Positions 44,215 to 52,986 of a DNA stretch of 64,000 nt are shown piece by piece. The notes below the pieces were generated by a model. It was not told the DNA's origin, made no database searches, and saw only the letters and a list, made by a program, of their open reading frames with translations. This DNA is from Pedobacter kyungheensis (GTDB lineage Bacteria; Bacteroidota; Bacteroidia; Sphingobacteriales; Sphingobacteriaceae): assembly GCF_000812965.1 (NCBI RefSeq), contig NZ_JSYN01000031.1, positions 32,974 to 96,973 of the forward strand. Reading direction: 5' to 3'. Position 1 is the first letter of the stretch. Each line of letters starts with the position of its first letter. The translations under genes were made by a program, and so were the position numbers.

Positions 44215-45185
44215 TATTTTTTACGTTCTGTAGTATAAAGTACAAGCTGCTCTAATCCTGTCCTTGCTTCGCCTGCATCAAAGCCATGCAAAATGGCGAA
44301 AGCCTTGTTCTGGTATTCCAGCATTTTTTGGTTGGCATAATAAACCCCTTCATGGGCATTTACAAAATCAATAATCTGCTGAATCTTAACCGGATCATCC
44401 TGGTGGTTTTTAACCAGGTTAATCATTCTTTTGCGTTCAGTTTTCTCGGCTTTATTTAGCGCGTAAATTAAAGGTAAGGTTACTTTTTTCTCCTTAATAT
44501 CAATCCCAAGCGGTTTACCAACATCATCGGTACCGAAATCGAAAGTATCATCTTTAATCTGAAAGGCAATACCTACTTTTTCGCCAAACAGACGCATTTT
44601 TTCAATCGTTGCATCATCAGCTCCGGCCGATGCAGCACCAGCAGCACAACACGAAGCAATTAAAGAGGCCGTTTTCTGACGGATTACATCAAAGTATAAA
44701 TCCTCCGAAATATCCATCCGCCGCACCTTTTCAACCTGTAACAGCTCGCCCTCACTCATTTGTTTTACCGCTTCCGATACTATTTGTAACAAACGGTGCT
44801 CGTTATTGTTTACCGAAAGTAAAAGCCCTTTAGCCAGCAGATAATCGCCAACCAAAACAGCAATTTTATTCTTCCATAAAGCATTAATCGAGAAAAAGCC
44901 GCGGCGCTCATAGGCATTATCCACCACATCATCATGCACCAACGTGGCCGTATGCAAAAGTTCTACCAGGGCAGCCCCACGGTGTGTAGATTCGGTAATT
45001 CCACCGCACAGTTTAGCGGCAAAAAACACGAACATAGGCCGCATTTGTTTACCTTTTTGCTTTACAATATAATGGGTAATCCTATCCAGCAACGGTGCGT
45101 CGCTATGCATAGATTCTTTAAAGGTTTTCTCAAACGCTTTAATATCAGCGGCAATAGGTGTTTTTATCTGTTCGATTCCCGGCAT
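44214..45185 (-). CDS. Long-chain polyprenyl diphosphate synthase
   Basis: The first Asp-rich motif DDVVD is at residues 85-89 (LVHDDVVDNAYERRG) and the second DDTFD at 212-216 with KDDTFDFG; GKQMRPMFV near 45 and GKPLGIDIKEKKVTLP are further signatures. It joins isopentenyl diphosphates, probably giving the menaquinone side chain (octaprenyl/heptaprenyl type; length not deducible). ATG 45185 is chosen; a TTG at 45209 would extend it by 8 residues but lies on the -7 box. Confidence 0.94.
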   Translation of the reverse strand: MPGIEQIKTPIAADIKAFEKTFKESMHSDAPLLDRITHYIVKQKGKQMRPMFVFFAAKLCGGITESTHRGAALVELLHTATLVHDDVVDNAYERRGFFSINALWKNKIAVLVGDYLLAKGLLLSVNNNEHRLLQIVSEAVKQMSEGELLQVEKVRRMDISEDLYFDVIRQKTASLIASCCAAGAASAGADDATIEKMRLFGEKVGIAFQIKDDTFDFGTDDVGKPLGIDIKEKKVTLPLIYALNKAEKTERKRMINLVKNHQDDPVKIQQIIDFVNAHEGVYYANQKMLEYQNKAFAILHGFDAGEARTGLEQLVLYTTERKK

Positions 45186-45206
45186 TAAGTCGAAAAATTT
45201 TGACTG

Positions 45207-45214
45207 CAAACTTA
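45207..45214 (-). promoter_or_regulatory. -7 promoter box of the polyprenyl synthase gene
   Basis: TAAGTTTG on the minus strand matches TAnnTTTG and lies 21 bases before ATG 45185, favouring that start over TTG 45209. Confidence 0.5.
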
Positions 45215-45300
45215 AGCTAATTTCCCATAAAAAGATAATCTATTGCAAAGCATTGTACCGGTTGGGTAAAGCAAAGCCGGTAATTATTAACAGCTTTCGT

Positions 45301-45362
45301 CCTGCTATTGCCCATAGTCCTCGCCCTCATGCTTCGGGTTGCGGGCTATTTGGCGCTATCAG
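45301..45362. repeat. GC-richer hairpin-like element with CCTG...CAGG ends
   Basis: CCTGCTATTGCC at 45301 and GGCGCTATCAGG ending 45362 are imperfect inverse ends; between are CGCCCTCATGCTTCGGGTTG-type GC-rich words. It is more GC-rich than its surroundings and probably a repeat. A 43-codon frame across it is not convincing. It occupies the 293-bp gap between the polyprenyl synthase and the hydrolase. Confidence 0.5.
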
Positions 45363-45478
45363 GTTTAAAATCAATGGCAGCTGCAGGTAAACAACCCCTC
45401 AACCGCCATAAGCAATTCGTTAAAAAATTAGCTTTATTTATTTCAAAAGTTTACATTTAAACCATTCAATCTAAATAG

Positions 45479-46471
45479 ATGAAAAAGCGCTACAAAATCG
45501 TATTGGGCATTTCGGTACTGCTCGTGGCGGGCTATTTATTAGGTCCAAAGCCCAAAAAACCAGTTTACAACCAACAGCTTACATTGGTACCCGATCTCGA
45601 TGAGCTCGATAATTATGTAGCCGGCATCGAAGCCCATCACAAAATAAAACCCGGCAATGCCGCCGAAATTGTCTGGGCCGATAGCAGTCACCAGCAAACC
45701 GAATATGCTGTAGTGTACCTGCATGGCTTTTCGGCTTCAAAAACCGAAGGCAATCCTGTGCATCTTGATTTGGCTAAAAAACTACACGCCAATTTATACC
45801 TGGCCCGCCTGGCCGATCATGGTATCGATACCCTGGCACCCATGCAGTATTTTACGGCCGACCGCCTCTGGGAAACCAGTAAGCAGGCTTATGCCATCGG
45901 CAAAAAACTGGGCAAAAAGGTTATTTTGGTGGGCACCTCTACCGGTGGTACGGTTGCGTTGAAACTCGCTGCCACTTACCCCGAAATTAACAGCATCATT
46001 TTACTTTCTCCCAATGTAGCCATTAACGATAAAAATGCCTGGATGCTTAACGATCCCTGGGGTTTGCAAATTGCCCGCAGGGTATTAGGCAGCGATGAGC
46101 GCAAGGTTGATGGCCGCACCTTAGAATATAAAAAATACTGGTACACCAATTACCGCATCGAATCGCTGGTAGAATTGCAGGAGTTTGTAGAAAGTACCAT
46201 GACCAAAAAGGTTTTCGAAAAAGTAAAACAGCCTGTTTTAATGCTCTACTATTATAAAAATGAACTGGAGCAAGACCCAGTTGTACGGGTAGATGCCATG
46301 CTTAAAATGTTTGATCAGCTGGGCACCCCCGAAAACCTGAAACGTAAAATGGCCATTCCCAATGCCGGTAACCATGTACTTGGCTGTTACATTACCTCAA
46401 AAGATTTACCCAGTGTAGAAACCGCTATCGATAGTTTTGTGGGCAATGTTTTAAAAGTGCCTGTACATTAA
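45479..46471 (+). CDS. Membrane-anchored alpha/beta-hydrolase
   Basis: A hydrophobic N-terminal segment (GISVLLVAGYLLG) anchors or exports the protein. The alpha/beta-hydrolase fold shows the oxyanion HGFS near 82, the nucleophile in GTSTGG with Ser154, and a late AGNHVLGCYI containing the likely His. A DxD or Asp acid is in NELEQDPVVRV. It resembles lysophospholipase/carboxylesterase-type enzymes. Substrate unknown. Confidence 0.85.
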   Translation: MKKRYKIVLGISVLLVAGYLLGPKPKKPVYNQQLTLVPDLDELDNYVAGIEAHHKIKPGNAAEIVWADSSHQQTEYAVVYLHGFSASKTEGNPVHLDLAKKLHANLYLARLADHGIDTLAPMQYFTADRLWETSKQAYAIGKKLGKKVILVGTSTGGTVALKLAATYPEINSIILLSPNVAINDKNAWMLNDPWGLQIARRVLGSDERKVDGRTLEYKKYWYTNYRIESLVELQEFVESTMTKKVFEKVKQPVLMLYYYKNELEQDPVVRVDAMLKMFDQLGTPENLKRKMAIPNAGNHVLGCYITSKDLPSVETAIDSFVGNVLKVPVH

Positions 46472-46550
46472 TTTAAAGTATATAATTACAAATTGCCAAT
46501 TAAAGGCCTAAGAATAGATTTAGCTCATTAAGCTAAATACAACGCTCAAG

Positions 46551-47036
46551 ATGAAAAACAAAACTTTACTTCACGAAACCCTTTGGCTCTTTGGTTGCCT
46601 GATAGTTACGATTGCCGTTAACTTTGCCTTATTGGGAAAATCTCTTTTCGAAAAAGATATAGATATCAACCTCCATGATACTTATTTTATTATAAAAAAT
46701 CATCATTTTTTACTTGGTTTTTTTATTATATTTTCATTCATATTGTTTCTTATCAAAGAAAGCAAACGTGCCTTTAATCGAAAAATTCCATTCTTTATTT
46801 TCTTGGCATTAGGTTTTGGTCTGGTAATACTCATATTCAAAGTGGATTCTATCGTATTCTTGTTAAGCGAATTAGAGGCTCGTCAAATCACGGTAGCAAA
46901 AGAAGTAGCTCCCTCAGAAGAAGGAATTATTGCGGCAATTTTAACACCTGTTAACTGTATTTTGTTAATTCAAACAATAGCAATAGCAATTATGCTGTTT
47001 GCTACCTACCAGCACACTAAAAGCAGAAATAATTAA
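46551..47036 (+). CDS. Four-helix membrane protein with a COX1-like motif
   Basis: The 161-residue product has about four membrane helices. After the first, residues 38-53 read DINLHDTYFIIKNHHF, resembling cytochrome oxidase subunit I, whose helix X region contains LHDTYYVVAHFHY: L-H-D-T-Y match and one heme-type His (His52) matches, but the residue equivalent to the heme a3 ligand is Asn50. No other COX1 motif is present and the protein is far too short for an oxidase. Function unknown. Confidence 0.75.
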   Translation: MKNKTLLHETLWLFGCLIVTIAVNFALLGKSLFEKDIDINLHDTYFIIKNHHFLLGFFIIFSFILFLIKESKRAFNRKIPFFIFLALGFGLVILIFKVDSIVFLLSELEARQITVAKEVAPSEEGIIAAILTPVNCILLIQTIAIAIMLFATYQHTKSRNN

Positions 47037-47139
47037 GTCACAATTATTTCTCTCGTATTTAACAAGTTAAACGGGTAACTGATTTCAAATCTGCCAATTA
47101 TCAAATATATTGCTTACCGTTGCAGTAAATATCAATCCC

Positions 47140-47949
47140 ATGAAATTCCTTTTTAGCCTGTTAGTCACCTGCATCATCAGTGCAAACCTTTGCTTTTCGC
47201 AAGAACAACCCTTTGTTTTAGGCAAAATTGAAAAAATTAACTCGAAACAACTTGCCGAAACCAGAACCTTAAACGTATACCTGCCCGAAGGTTATTCGCC
47301 CGATTCGGCCAAAACCTATCCCGTAATTTACCTGTTGGATGGCTCTGCCAACGAAGACTTCATTCATGTTACAGGCCTGGTACAATTCTTAACCATGATT
47401 GAGGCCATGCCCAAATCGATTGTAGTGGGTATTGCCAATGTAGACCGGAAAAGGGATTTTACCTACCCTACCAGCATTGCTGCAGATTTAAAAGATTTTC
47501 CAACTACCGGTAAATCGGCCAGCTTCATTACTTTTATCGAAAAAGAACTTCAGCCTTTTGTGCAGCAAAAATACAAAACCAGTGAGTCGAAAACATTAAT
47601 CGGCCAGTCGTTAGGTGGTTTGCTGGCTACCGAAATACTCCTTAAAAAACCTGAACTTTTTACCAATTACCTTATTATTAGCCCCAGTTTATGGTGGAAT
47701 AATGAGTCACTTTTAAAAGATATGCCTAAATATGCTCCAAATCTGGCTAAAGCAAAAGCGAATATCTTTATTGCCACAGGCAATGAGGGTAAGGTTATGG
47801 AAGGCGATGCAAAAAATCTTGCTACTGCATTAAAGCTTTATCCAAAATTAAAAGTAAATGATGTGCTGCTGCCAAATGAAAACCATTTAACCATTTTACA
47901 CAATGCTTTGTATAAAGGCTTGGGCTGGTTGTACCCGAAGAAAAATTAG
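47140..47949 (+). CDS. Secreted esterase D-type (PF00756) hydrolase
   Basis: A signal peptide (LLVTCIISANLCFS) precedes an esterase with RTLNVYLPEGYSPDSAKTYP, PVIYLLDG, the nucleophile GQSLGG (Ser157) followed by YLIISPSLWWNNES, and the His in NENHLTILHNALYKGL. It resembles siderophore esterases and other acyl esterases of this fold. I use ATG 47140 because it starts the signal peptide; the frame extends 10 codons upstream with a weaker start. Function is likely release of an acyl or siderophore group. Confidence 0.86.
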   Translation: MKFLFSLLVTCIISANLCFSQEQPFVLGKIEKINSKQLAETRTLNVYLPEGYSPDSAKTYPVIYLLDGSANEDFIHVTGLVQFLTMIEAMPKSIVVGIANVDRKRDFTYPTSIAADLKDFPTTGKSASFITFIEKELQPFVQQKYKTSESKTLIGQSLGGLLATEILLKKPELFTNYLIISPSLWWNNESLLKDMPKYAPNLAKAKANIFIATGNEGKVMEGDAKNLATALKLYPKLKVNDVLLPNENHLTILHNALYKGLGWLYPKKN

Positions 47950-47958
47950 GTTATTAGC

Positions 47959-48098
47959 TGGTTGGTGATGACACCAACCAATAAAGCGCGATCCGTCATT
48001 CCCAACTTGATTGGGAATCTTAAAGCACATTGCATTCAGAATCAATACCCGAAGAAAAAACAGCATTTTATGTACCGGTTGATGATGACACCAACCAG
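47959..48098. repeat. Two GGTTGGTG hairpins around a GTCAT hairpin
   Basis: Stem TGGTTGGTG with loop ATGA (47959-47980) and a weaker CGGTTGATG copy (48076-48098) surround GTCATTCCCAACTTGATTGG (47997-), the same arm type as 43047. All are in the 157-bp gap between convergent esterase and ypdA genes. Confidence 0.85.
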
Positions 48099-48106
48099 TA
48101 AGTGTT

Positions 48107-49072
48107 TTAACCTGCAATGTGCTTCACAATCATTTCGGCATGTACCCGCGAGTTTTCGATAAAAAGCTTGTGCGTATCTAAACCGCCGCAAACTACTCCT
48201 GCCAGGTACAAGCCTTTCACATTGGTTTCCATTGTTTCTTCGTTATAAGCCGGACAAAGGCTTTCAGGCAGTTCAATACCGAATTTTCGTAACATCGAAA
48301 AATCTGGCTGATAGCCTGTCATCGCAATTACAAAATCATTGGCAATAGTTTGTATTCCTTCAGGTGTTTTAATATCTACCTCATTTTCCCTTATGGCTAC
48401 CAGTTCCGAATTGAACAGGGCTTTAACCTCTCCTTCTTTAATCCGGTTTTGGATATCGGGCCGCACCCAATATTTCACATTCGGGCCCAATTCGCCACTG
48501 CGTACTACCATGGTTACATTTGCACCTTTTCGGTAAGTTTCTAAAGCGGCATCAACCCCCGAGTTATTGGCCCCAACAACCACTACATTTTGAAAAGCAT
48601 ACAAATGCGGGTCTTTATAGTAATGGGTAACCTTAGGTAAATCCTCTCCCGGTACATTCATCAGTAAAGGCACATCGTAAAAGCCGGTAGCTACCACTAC
48701 ATTTTTAGCCGTATAGCTGGTTTTCGAAGTACTGATTTCGAACAGACCATCATCCTTTTTGTTAACCTGGTTTACCCTTTCAAACAAATTAATTTTAAGG
48801 TCGAATTTTTCGGCCACGCGACGGTAATATTCAACTGCTTCGTTACGGTTTGGTTTCGGGTTAATGGTTACAAAGGGTACACCTCCTATTTCGAGCCTTT
48901 GCGAGGTTGAAAAGAAAGTCATAAAAACCGGATAGTTGAATAAACTGTTTACCAACGCACCTTTTTCTACAATGATATAGTTAAGATTGGCTTTTTGAGC
49001 TTCGATGGCACAGGCCATACCAATGGGGCCGGCACCTATAATTAAAAGGTCGTAGTGATTTTGATTTACCAA
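48107..49072 (-). CDS. ypdA: YpdA/Bdr-type putative bacillithiol disulfide reductase
   Basis: The 321-residue flavoprotein has the FAD GAGPIG (13-18), PVFMTFFSTSQRLEIGG (the YpdA hallmark region) and an NAD(P) VVGANNSGVDAALE (about 155), plus ATGFYDVP and MTGYQPD. YpdA reduces bacillithiol disulfide with NADPH. Its thiol partners include the bacilliredoxin at 8397. No ATG is available before FAD motif residues; TTG at 49070-49072 fits the family start. Confidence 0.93.
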   Translation of the reverse strand: MVNQNHYDLLIIGAGPIGMACAIEAQKANLNYIIVEKGALVNSLFNYPVFMTFFSTSQRLEIGGVPFVTINPKPNRNEAVEYYRRVAEKFDLKINLFERVNQVNKKDDGLFEISTSKTSYTAKNVVVATGFYDVPLLMNVPGEDLPKVTHYYKDPHLYAFQNVVVVGANNSGVDAALETYRKGANVTMVVRSGELGPNVKYWVRPDIQNRIKEGEVKALFNSELVAIRENEVDIKTPEGIQTIANDFVIAMTGYQPDFSMLRKFGIELPESLCPAYNEETMETNVKGLYLAGVVCGGLDTHKLFIENSRVHAEMIVKHIAG

Positions 49073-49090
49073 CGTATTATATCTTAGGAT

Positions 49091-49145
49091 GTCATTCTGA
49101 GCCTATCGAAGAACCTCGATTGCATTTCGACAAGCTCAATGTGAC
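49091..49145. repeat. GTCAT-ended paired palindrome
   Basis: GTCATTCTGAGCCTATCGAA at 49091 and an inverted end reading GTCACATTGAGCTTGTCGAA (49145 back) are imperfect inverse arms. The arms resemble those at 12117-12172. It occupies the gap between ypdA and the MBL-rhodanese gene. Confidence 0.85.
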
Positions 49146-49151
49146 AATTTA

Positions 49152-50564
49152 TTAAACTTTCATTGCTTTACTTGGGCAGGCAAAATCGGTTCTTTTTAAA
49201 CCTGTATTTTTAATGGCACCATAGCCACCGGCTACATCAATTACCTGCTCTACCCCGCGCGATTTTAGGATCGATGCGGCAATCATAGAGCGGTAACCGC
49301 CAGCGCAGTGAATGTAGTAAGTTGCTTTCGGATCAATTTCACCCATCCAGTCGTTTATAAAATCTAAAGGGCGGCTAAGCGTAAACTCCAGGTGTTCAGA
49401 CTCGTATTCGCCGGGTTTACGCACATCGAGTGCAGTAATTTCGGCATTAGCAGCGGCTTGTTCAAAAGCCTCAGCCGAAATCGATTCAATGGTATCTATT
49501 TCTTTATTGGCAGCAATCCAGTTTTCGAAACCACCATCCAGGTAACCAATGGTACTATCGTAACCTACACGCGTTAAGCGCGTAATGGTTTCTTCTGCTT
49601 TGCCCTGCTCGGTTATCAATAAAATGGGTTGCTGTAAATCGCTGATTAAGGCGCCAACCCAGGGAGCAAACTGCCCGTTTAAACCAATATTAATTGAATT
49701 GGGGATAAAACCTTTTGCAAAAACCTGCGGATCGCGGGTATCAAGCATAATGGCTCCGCTTTGGTTGGCCAGATCTTCAAATTGCTGAGGATTTAAAGCA
49801 TTCAGACCTTTTTCATATACTTCATCAATGCTTTCAACTCCGCCTTTATTAATGGCTGCGTTTTTGGCAAAATATTGTGGCGGAGGCAGAATACCATCGG
49901 TAACTTCGGCAATAAACTGTTCTTTGGTTTCAGCTTTCAATGCATAGTTTACCTGTTTTTGATGGCCCAGGGTATCAAAAGTTTCTTTACTCATGCTTTT
50001 GCCGCAAGCCGATCCCGCACCATGTGCCGGGTAAACAATTACATCATCGGCCAAAGGTTTAATTTTTTCGTTTAACGAATCGTACAGCATCCCCGCTAAA
50101 TCTTCCATGGTTAAATTGCCTTTTTGAGCCAGATCGGGGCGGCCAACATCACCAATAAACAACGTATCACCGGTAAAAATACAGTGATCTTTGCCGTCCT
50201 CATCGGTTAGCAAATAAGTAGTCGATTCTAGCGTATGCCCCGGAGTGTGTAGGGCTGTAATGGTTAAGGCACCTATTTTAAACTGCTCGCCATCTTTGGC
50301 AATGTGTGCTTTAAACTCAGTTTTGGCCGTAGGACCATAAATAATCTCCGCCCCCGATTTCTCAGCCAAATCTACATGGCCCGAAACGAAATCGGCATGA
50401 AAATGGGTTTCGAAAATATATTTAATTACAGCCCCAGCTTTTTCGGCCTTTTTTAAATAAGTGGTAACTTCTCTTAAAGGGTCGATAATTGCAGCCTCGC
50501 CATTACTTTCAATGTAATATGCAGCTTCTGCCAGGCATCCTGTATATATTTGTTCTATTTTCAT
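49152..50564 (-). CDS. MBL-fold persulfide dioxygenase fused to two rhodanese domains (CstB-like)
   Basis: Residues 1-235 are a metallo-beta-lactamase domain with THFHAD (53-58), HTPGHT and FTGDTLFIGDVGRPD, as in ETHE1/persulfide dioxygenases. Residues ~260-360 are a rhodanese-like domain lacking the active Cys (LLITEQGKAEE in the loop). The last domain (~380-465) has an intact loop HCAGGYRS with Cys420. This MBL - inactive rhodanese - active rhodanese order matches CstB of Staphylococcus, which turns persulfide into thiosulfate. It is 79 bp from ypdA on the same strand. Function inferred. Confidence 0.88.
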   Translation of the reverse strand: MKIEQIYTGCLAEAAYYIESNGEAAIIDPLREVTTYLKKAEKAGAVIKYIFETHFHADFVSGHVDLAEKSGAEIIYGPTAKTEFKAHIAKDGEQFKIGALTITALHTPGHTLESTTYLLTDEDGKDHCIFTGDTLFIGDVGRPDLAQKGNLTMEDLAGMLYDSLNEKIKPLADDVIVYPAHGAGSACGKSMSKETFDTLGHQKQVNYALKAETKEQFIAEVTDGILPPPQYFAKNAAINKGGVESIDEVYEKGLNALNPQQFEDLANQSGAIMLDTRDPQVFAKGFIPNSINIGLNGQFAPWVGALISDLQQPILLITEQGKAEETITRLTRVGYDSTIGYLDGGFENWIAANKEIDTIESISAEAFEQAAANAEITALDVRKPGEYESEHLEFTLSRPLDFINDWMGEIDPKATYYIHCAGGYRSMIAASILKSRGVEQVIDVAGGYGAIKNTGLKRTDFACPSKAMKV

Positions 50565-50572
50565 GATTAATA

Positions 50573-50608
50573 AGTATCGAGTTGTTGTGTATCAAGTATC
50601 AAGACATA
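50573..50608. repeat. 14-bp repeat units upstream of the MBL-rhodanese gene
   Basis: AGTATCGAGTTGTT (50573-50586), GTGTATCA and AGTATCAAGACATA (50595-50608); the two 14-base units are 22 apart, so this copy is not strictly periodic. It begins 8 bases before the ATG (50564). Confidence 0.7.
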
Positions 50609-50740
50609 ACCTTATGCCTTAAACCCTATACCTTAAAACTCTTTACTAGCAAAAATAGGGCTAAAACCGGATTACCGAAATGATACTGCTCATAATTGCA
50701 GAAGTTTTACTTTTTTTTACGAAGATCTCGCAGCCTGTCC

Positions 50741-50836
50741 GTCCTGCTGAACTTGTTTCAGCATCTTTTTTCTTTTAAGAGATAATTTTTGCGAAAGTTG
50801 ACCTAAATCATCCCCCTGCCCCCTTCAAAAGTGGGA
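50741..50836. repeat. CTGCTGAA hairpin arm and C-rich hairpin, copy 2
   Basis: 50741-50767 starts GTCCTGCTGAACTTG and ends CAGCATCTT; TGCTGAA pairs with TTCAGCA. 50808-50836 starts TCATCCCCCTGCCCCC and matches the inverse of 22400-22430. Both are in the 308-bp gap between MBL-rhodanese and asparaginase; no gene seen. Confidence 0.8.
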
Positions 50837-50872
50837 AAAGGTTTTTTGCAAGAATCCTGATCTTATTATCGC

Positions 50873-51892
50873 TTAATCTTTAGTCAGCTCTCCCCTTAGC
50901 GGTTCTTCCATCAATCGGCGGCTTTCTTCAAGTGGTAAACCCAGGCCCATTACAAACATGAGTTTGGTTACGGTTGCTTCGAAAGTTAAATCGTAGCCAC
51001 TCAATACGCCCATTTTCAGGAGTTCTCTGCTGGTTTCGTAACGACCTAGCTGTACCGATCCTTTTTTACACTGCGAAATATCGATAATAATCTTACCATT
51101 TAGAATGGCCTGGCGTAAACTATCTAAAAACCATTGCGCAGTGGTGGTATTGCCTGATCCAAATGTTTCTAAAATAATGGCATCAACTTTCGAATCGGTA
51201 ATGGCCTGAACAGCTTGAGGGGTAATACCGGGGTATAATTTCAGCACACCGATATTCGAATTGAAATTGGTATGCAGGGTTAATTCGCCCTGAGGGGCTT
51301 TAAGAACATAATTTCTGTAGAACTGAAGGTGCACACCAGCTTCGGCCAAAATCGGGTAATTTGGCGAACGAAAAGCCTCAAATTTTTCACTATTGTATTT
51401 AATAGAGCGGTTACCCCTGAACAGCTGTGCATCAAAATAAATGCAAACTTCGGGAAAAAGCGCCTTACCCCCTTCTTTGGTAGCCGCAATTTCCAGCGCG
51501 GTAATTAAATTCTCTTTAGCATCCGTCCTGATTTCGCCAATTGGCAGTTGCGAGCCCGTTAAAACCACAGGTTTATCGAGGTTTTCGAGCATAAAGCTCA
51601 ATGCCGATGCAGTAAAAGCCATGGTATCAGAACCATGCAGAATCACAAAACCATCGTACTGATCGTACTTATTGTAAATCAGGTCGGCCAAAGTCTTCCA
51701 GATTTCGGGATCCATGTTTGAAGAATCGAGTACCGGATTAAAAGAATGCACATCTAACTGGTAATCTAAACGGTTTAACTCCGGAACATTTTCTTTGATC
51801 TGTTCGAAATTAAAGGGAACTAACATCCCGTTGGTAGGATCGTTAACCATACCGATGGTACCACCGGTATAAATTATAAGTACTTTGGTCAT
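50873..51892 (-). CDS. Type I (cytoplasmic) asparaginase
   Basis: It hydrolyses asparagine to aspartate. The nucleophile-bearing start is YTGGTIGMV (Thr at 9-13), the second Thr is in ILHGSDTMAFTASAL near 90 and the conserved VVLTGSQLPIG follows. Length 339 and lack of a signal peptide fit the type I cytoplasmic form. It is monocistronic. Gene symbol not given because type I is often ansA but not certain. Confidence 0.94.
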   Translation of the reverse strand: MTKVLIIYTGGTIGMVNDPTNGMLVPFNFEQIKENVPELNRLDYQLDVHSFNPVLDSSNMDPEIWKTLADLIYNKYDQYDGFVILHGSDTMAFTASALSFMLENLDKPVVLTGSQLPIGEIRTDAKENLITALEIAATKEGGKALFPEVCIYFDAQLFRGNRSIKYNSEKFEAFRSPNYPILAEAGVHLQFYRNYVLKAPQGELTLHTNFNSNIGVLKLYPGITPQAVQAITDSKVDAIILETFGSGNTTTAQWFLDSLRQAILNGKIIIDISQCKKGSVQLGRYETSRELLKMGVLSGYDLTFEATVTKLMFVMGLGLPLEESRRLMEEPLRGELTKD

Positions 51893-52054
51893 TTGGTTGG
51901 TAAAGGTTGCTCAGCGCAAAGAAAGCAAAAATTTGCAAATGACGGGCCAATATTTTTAAATTAGCAACAAAAACACTTATTAAAACGCTTTAGTTGCTAA
52001 TAAAATAAAAAATAGGACTTTTATTTACAAAATCAGTAAAACGATTACACTGAG

Positions 52055-52206
52055 CTGGCTGGTGAGGACACCAGCCAGTAGATCACTAACGAGTCGCAGA
52101 CTCTATTCCATTCAAAATCCGTAGAGCCTGCGGAACTCTACGAACAGATGAGCTGGTGAGGACACCAGTCAGTAGCATCCAAGCTGGCTGGTGAGGCACC
52201 GACCAG
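52055..52206. repeat. CTGGYTGGTG hairpins, three copies, plus two small palindromes
   Basis: CTGGCTGGTG with loop AGGA pairs exactly with CACCAGCCAG (52055-52078); a shorter copy at 52153-52168 (CTGGTG...CACCAG) and a third at 52184-52206 follow. Between are GAGTCGCAGACTC (52091-52103) and GTAGAG...CTCTAC (52121-52141). It fills the gap between asparaginase and tatD. Confidence 0.88.
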
Positions 52207-52215
52207 TAGGTCACA

Positions 52216-52983
52216 TTAAATCCCGAATATCTTTTTCGAATTTTCAGTAGTTACTGCAGCAATTTCCTCAATAGGCAGACTGTAAATATCGGCCAGTTTC
52301 TGGGCAACATAAATCAGGTAACTGCTTTCGTTGGGTTTACCGCGGAAAGGTACCGGCGCCAGATAAGGCGAGTCGGTTTCCAGCACCAGGTTATTTAGTG
52401 GAATATCGGCAAGTACCGCATCCAGTCCGGCTTTTTTATACGTAACCACCCCGCCTATGCCCAAATAAAAATTTAAATCGATAGCCTGTTTGGCCTGTGC
52501 TAAATTACCGGTAAAGCAATGAAAAATCCCGCGCAGCTTTTCGCCCCTTTCACTTTCCAAAACCTCAAAAACTTCATCAAAGGCCTCACGACAATGGATT
52601 ACGATTGGCAAACCCAAATCTTTTGCCCAGGCAATTTGTTTATGAAAAGCATCTTGCTGGATGGCGAGCGTAGTTTTATCCCAGTATAAATCGATCCCGA
52701 TTTCGCCAATAGCGTAAATTTTCCGGCCAGCTATACTCGCGTAAATTTCGTCGAGCAGAGTCAGGTAATCTTCCTTTACATCGCAAGGGTGCAAACCTGC
52801 CATTGCAAAACAGTTTTCAGGATATTTCGCAACCATATCGTCAATCATTGCGATAGACTTTACATCAACGTTAGGCAGAAATAACCGGTTTACATTGTGC
52901 TCAAAGCAACGCTCCATTAATTGCGCCTGCTTTTCGGCATCCTGCTCGTAATATAAATGGGTATGGGTATCGGTGAAGATCAT
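52216..52983 (-). CDS. tatD: TatD-family metal-dependent DNase
   Basis: The metal-binding residues are in TDTHTHLYY (His7, His9), GEIGIDLYW (Glu), HCREAFDEV, HCFTGN and ETDSPYLAP (Asp). The 255-residue length is typical. The enzyme is a 3'-5' exonuclease involved in DNA repair or degradation. Five copies of the 14-bp repeat lie directly upstream of the ATG, separating it from uvrA. Confidence 0.93.
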   Translation of the reverse strand: MIFTDTHTHLYYEQDAEKQAQLMERCFEHNVNRLFLPNVDVKSIAMIDDMVAKYPENCFAMAGLHPCDVKEDYLTLLDEIYASIAGRKIYAIGEIGIDLYWDKTTLAIQQDAFHKQIAWAKDLGLPIVIHCREAFDEVFEVLESERGEKLRGIFHCFTGNLAQAKQAIDLNFYLGIGGVVTYKKAGLDAVLADIPLNNLVLETDSPYLAPVPFRGKPNESSYLIYVAQKLADIYSLPIEEIAAVTTENSKKIFGI

Positions 52984-52986
52984 TTT

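Noticed and set aside
45329..45460. 43-codon frame within the GC-rich element upstream of the hydrolase
   Set aside because: Starts inside a probable repeat and has no helix or signal pattern typical of small proteins.
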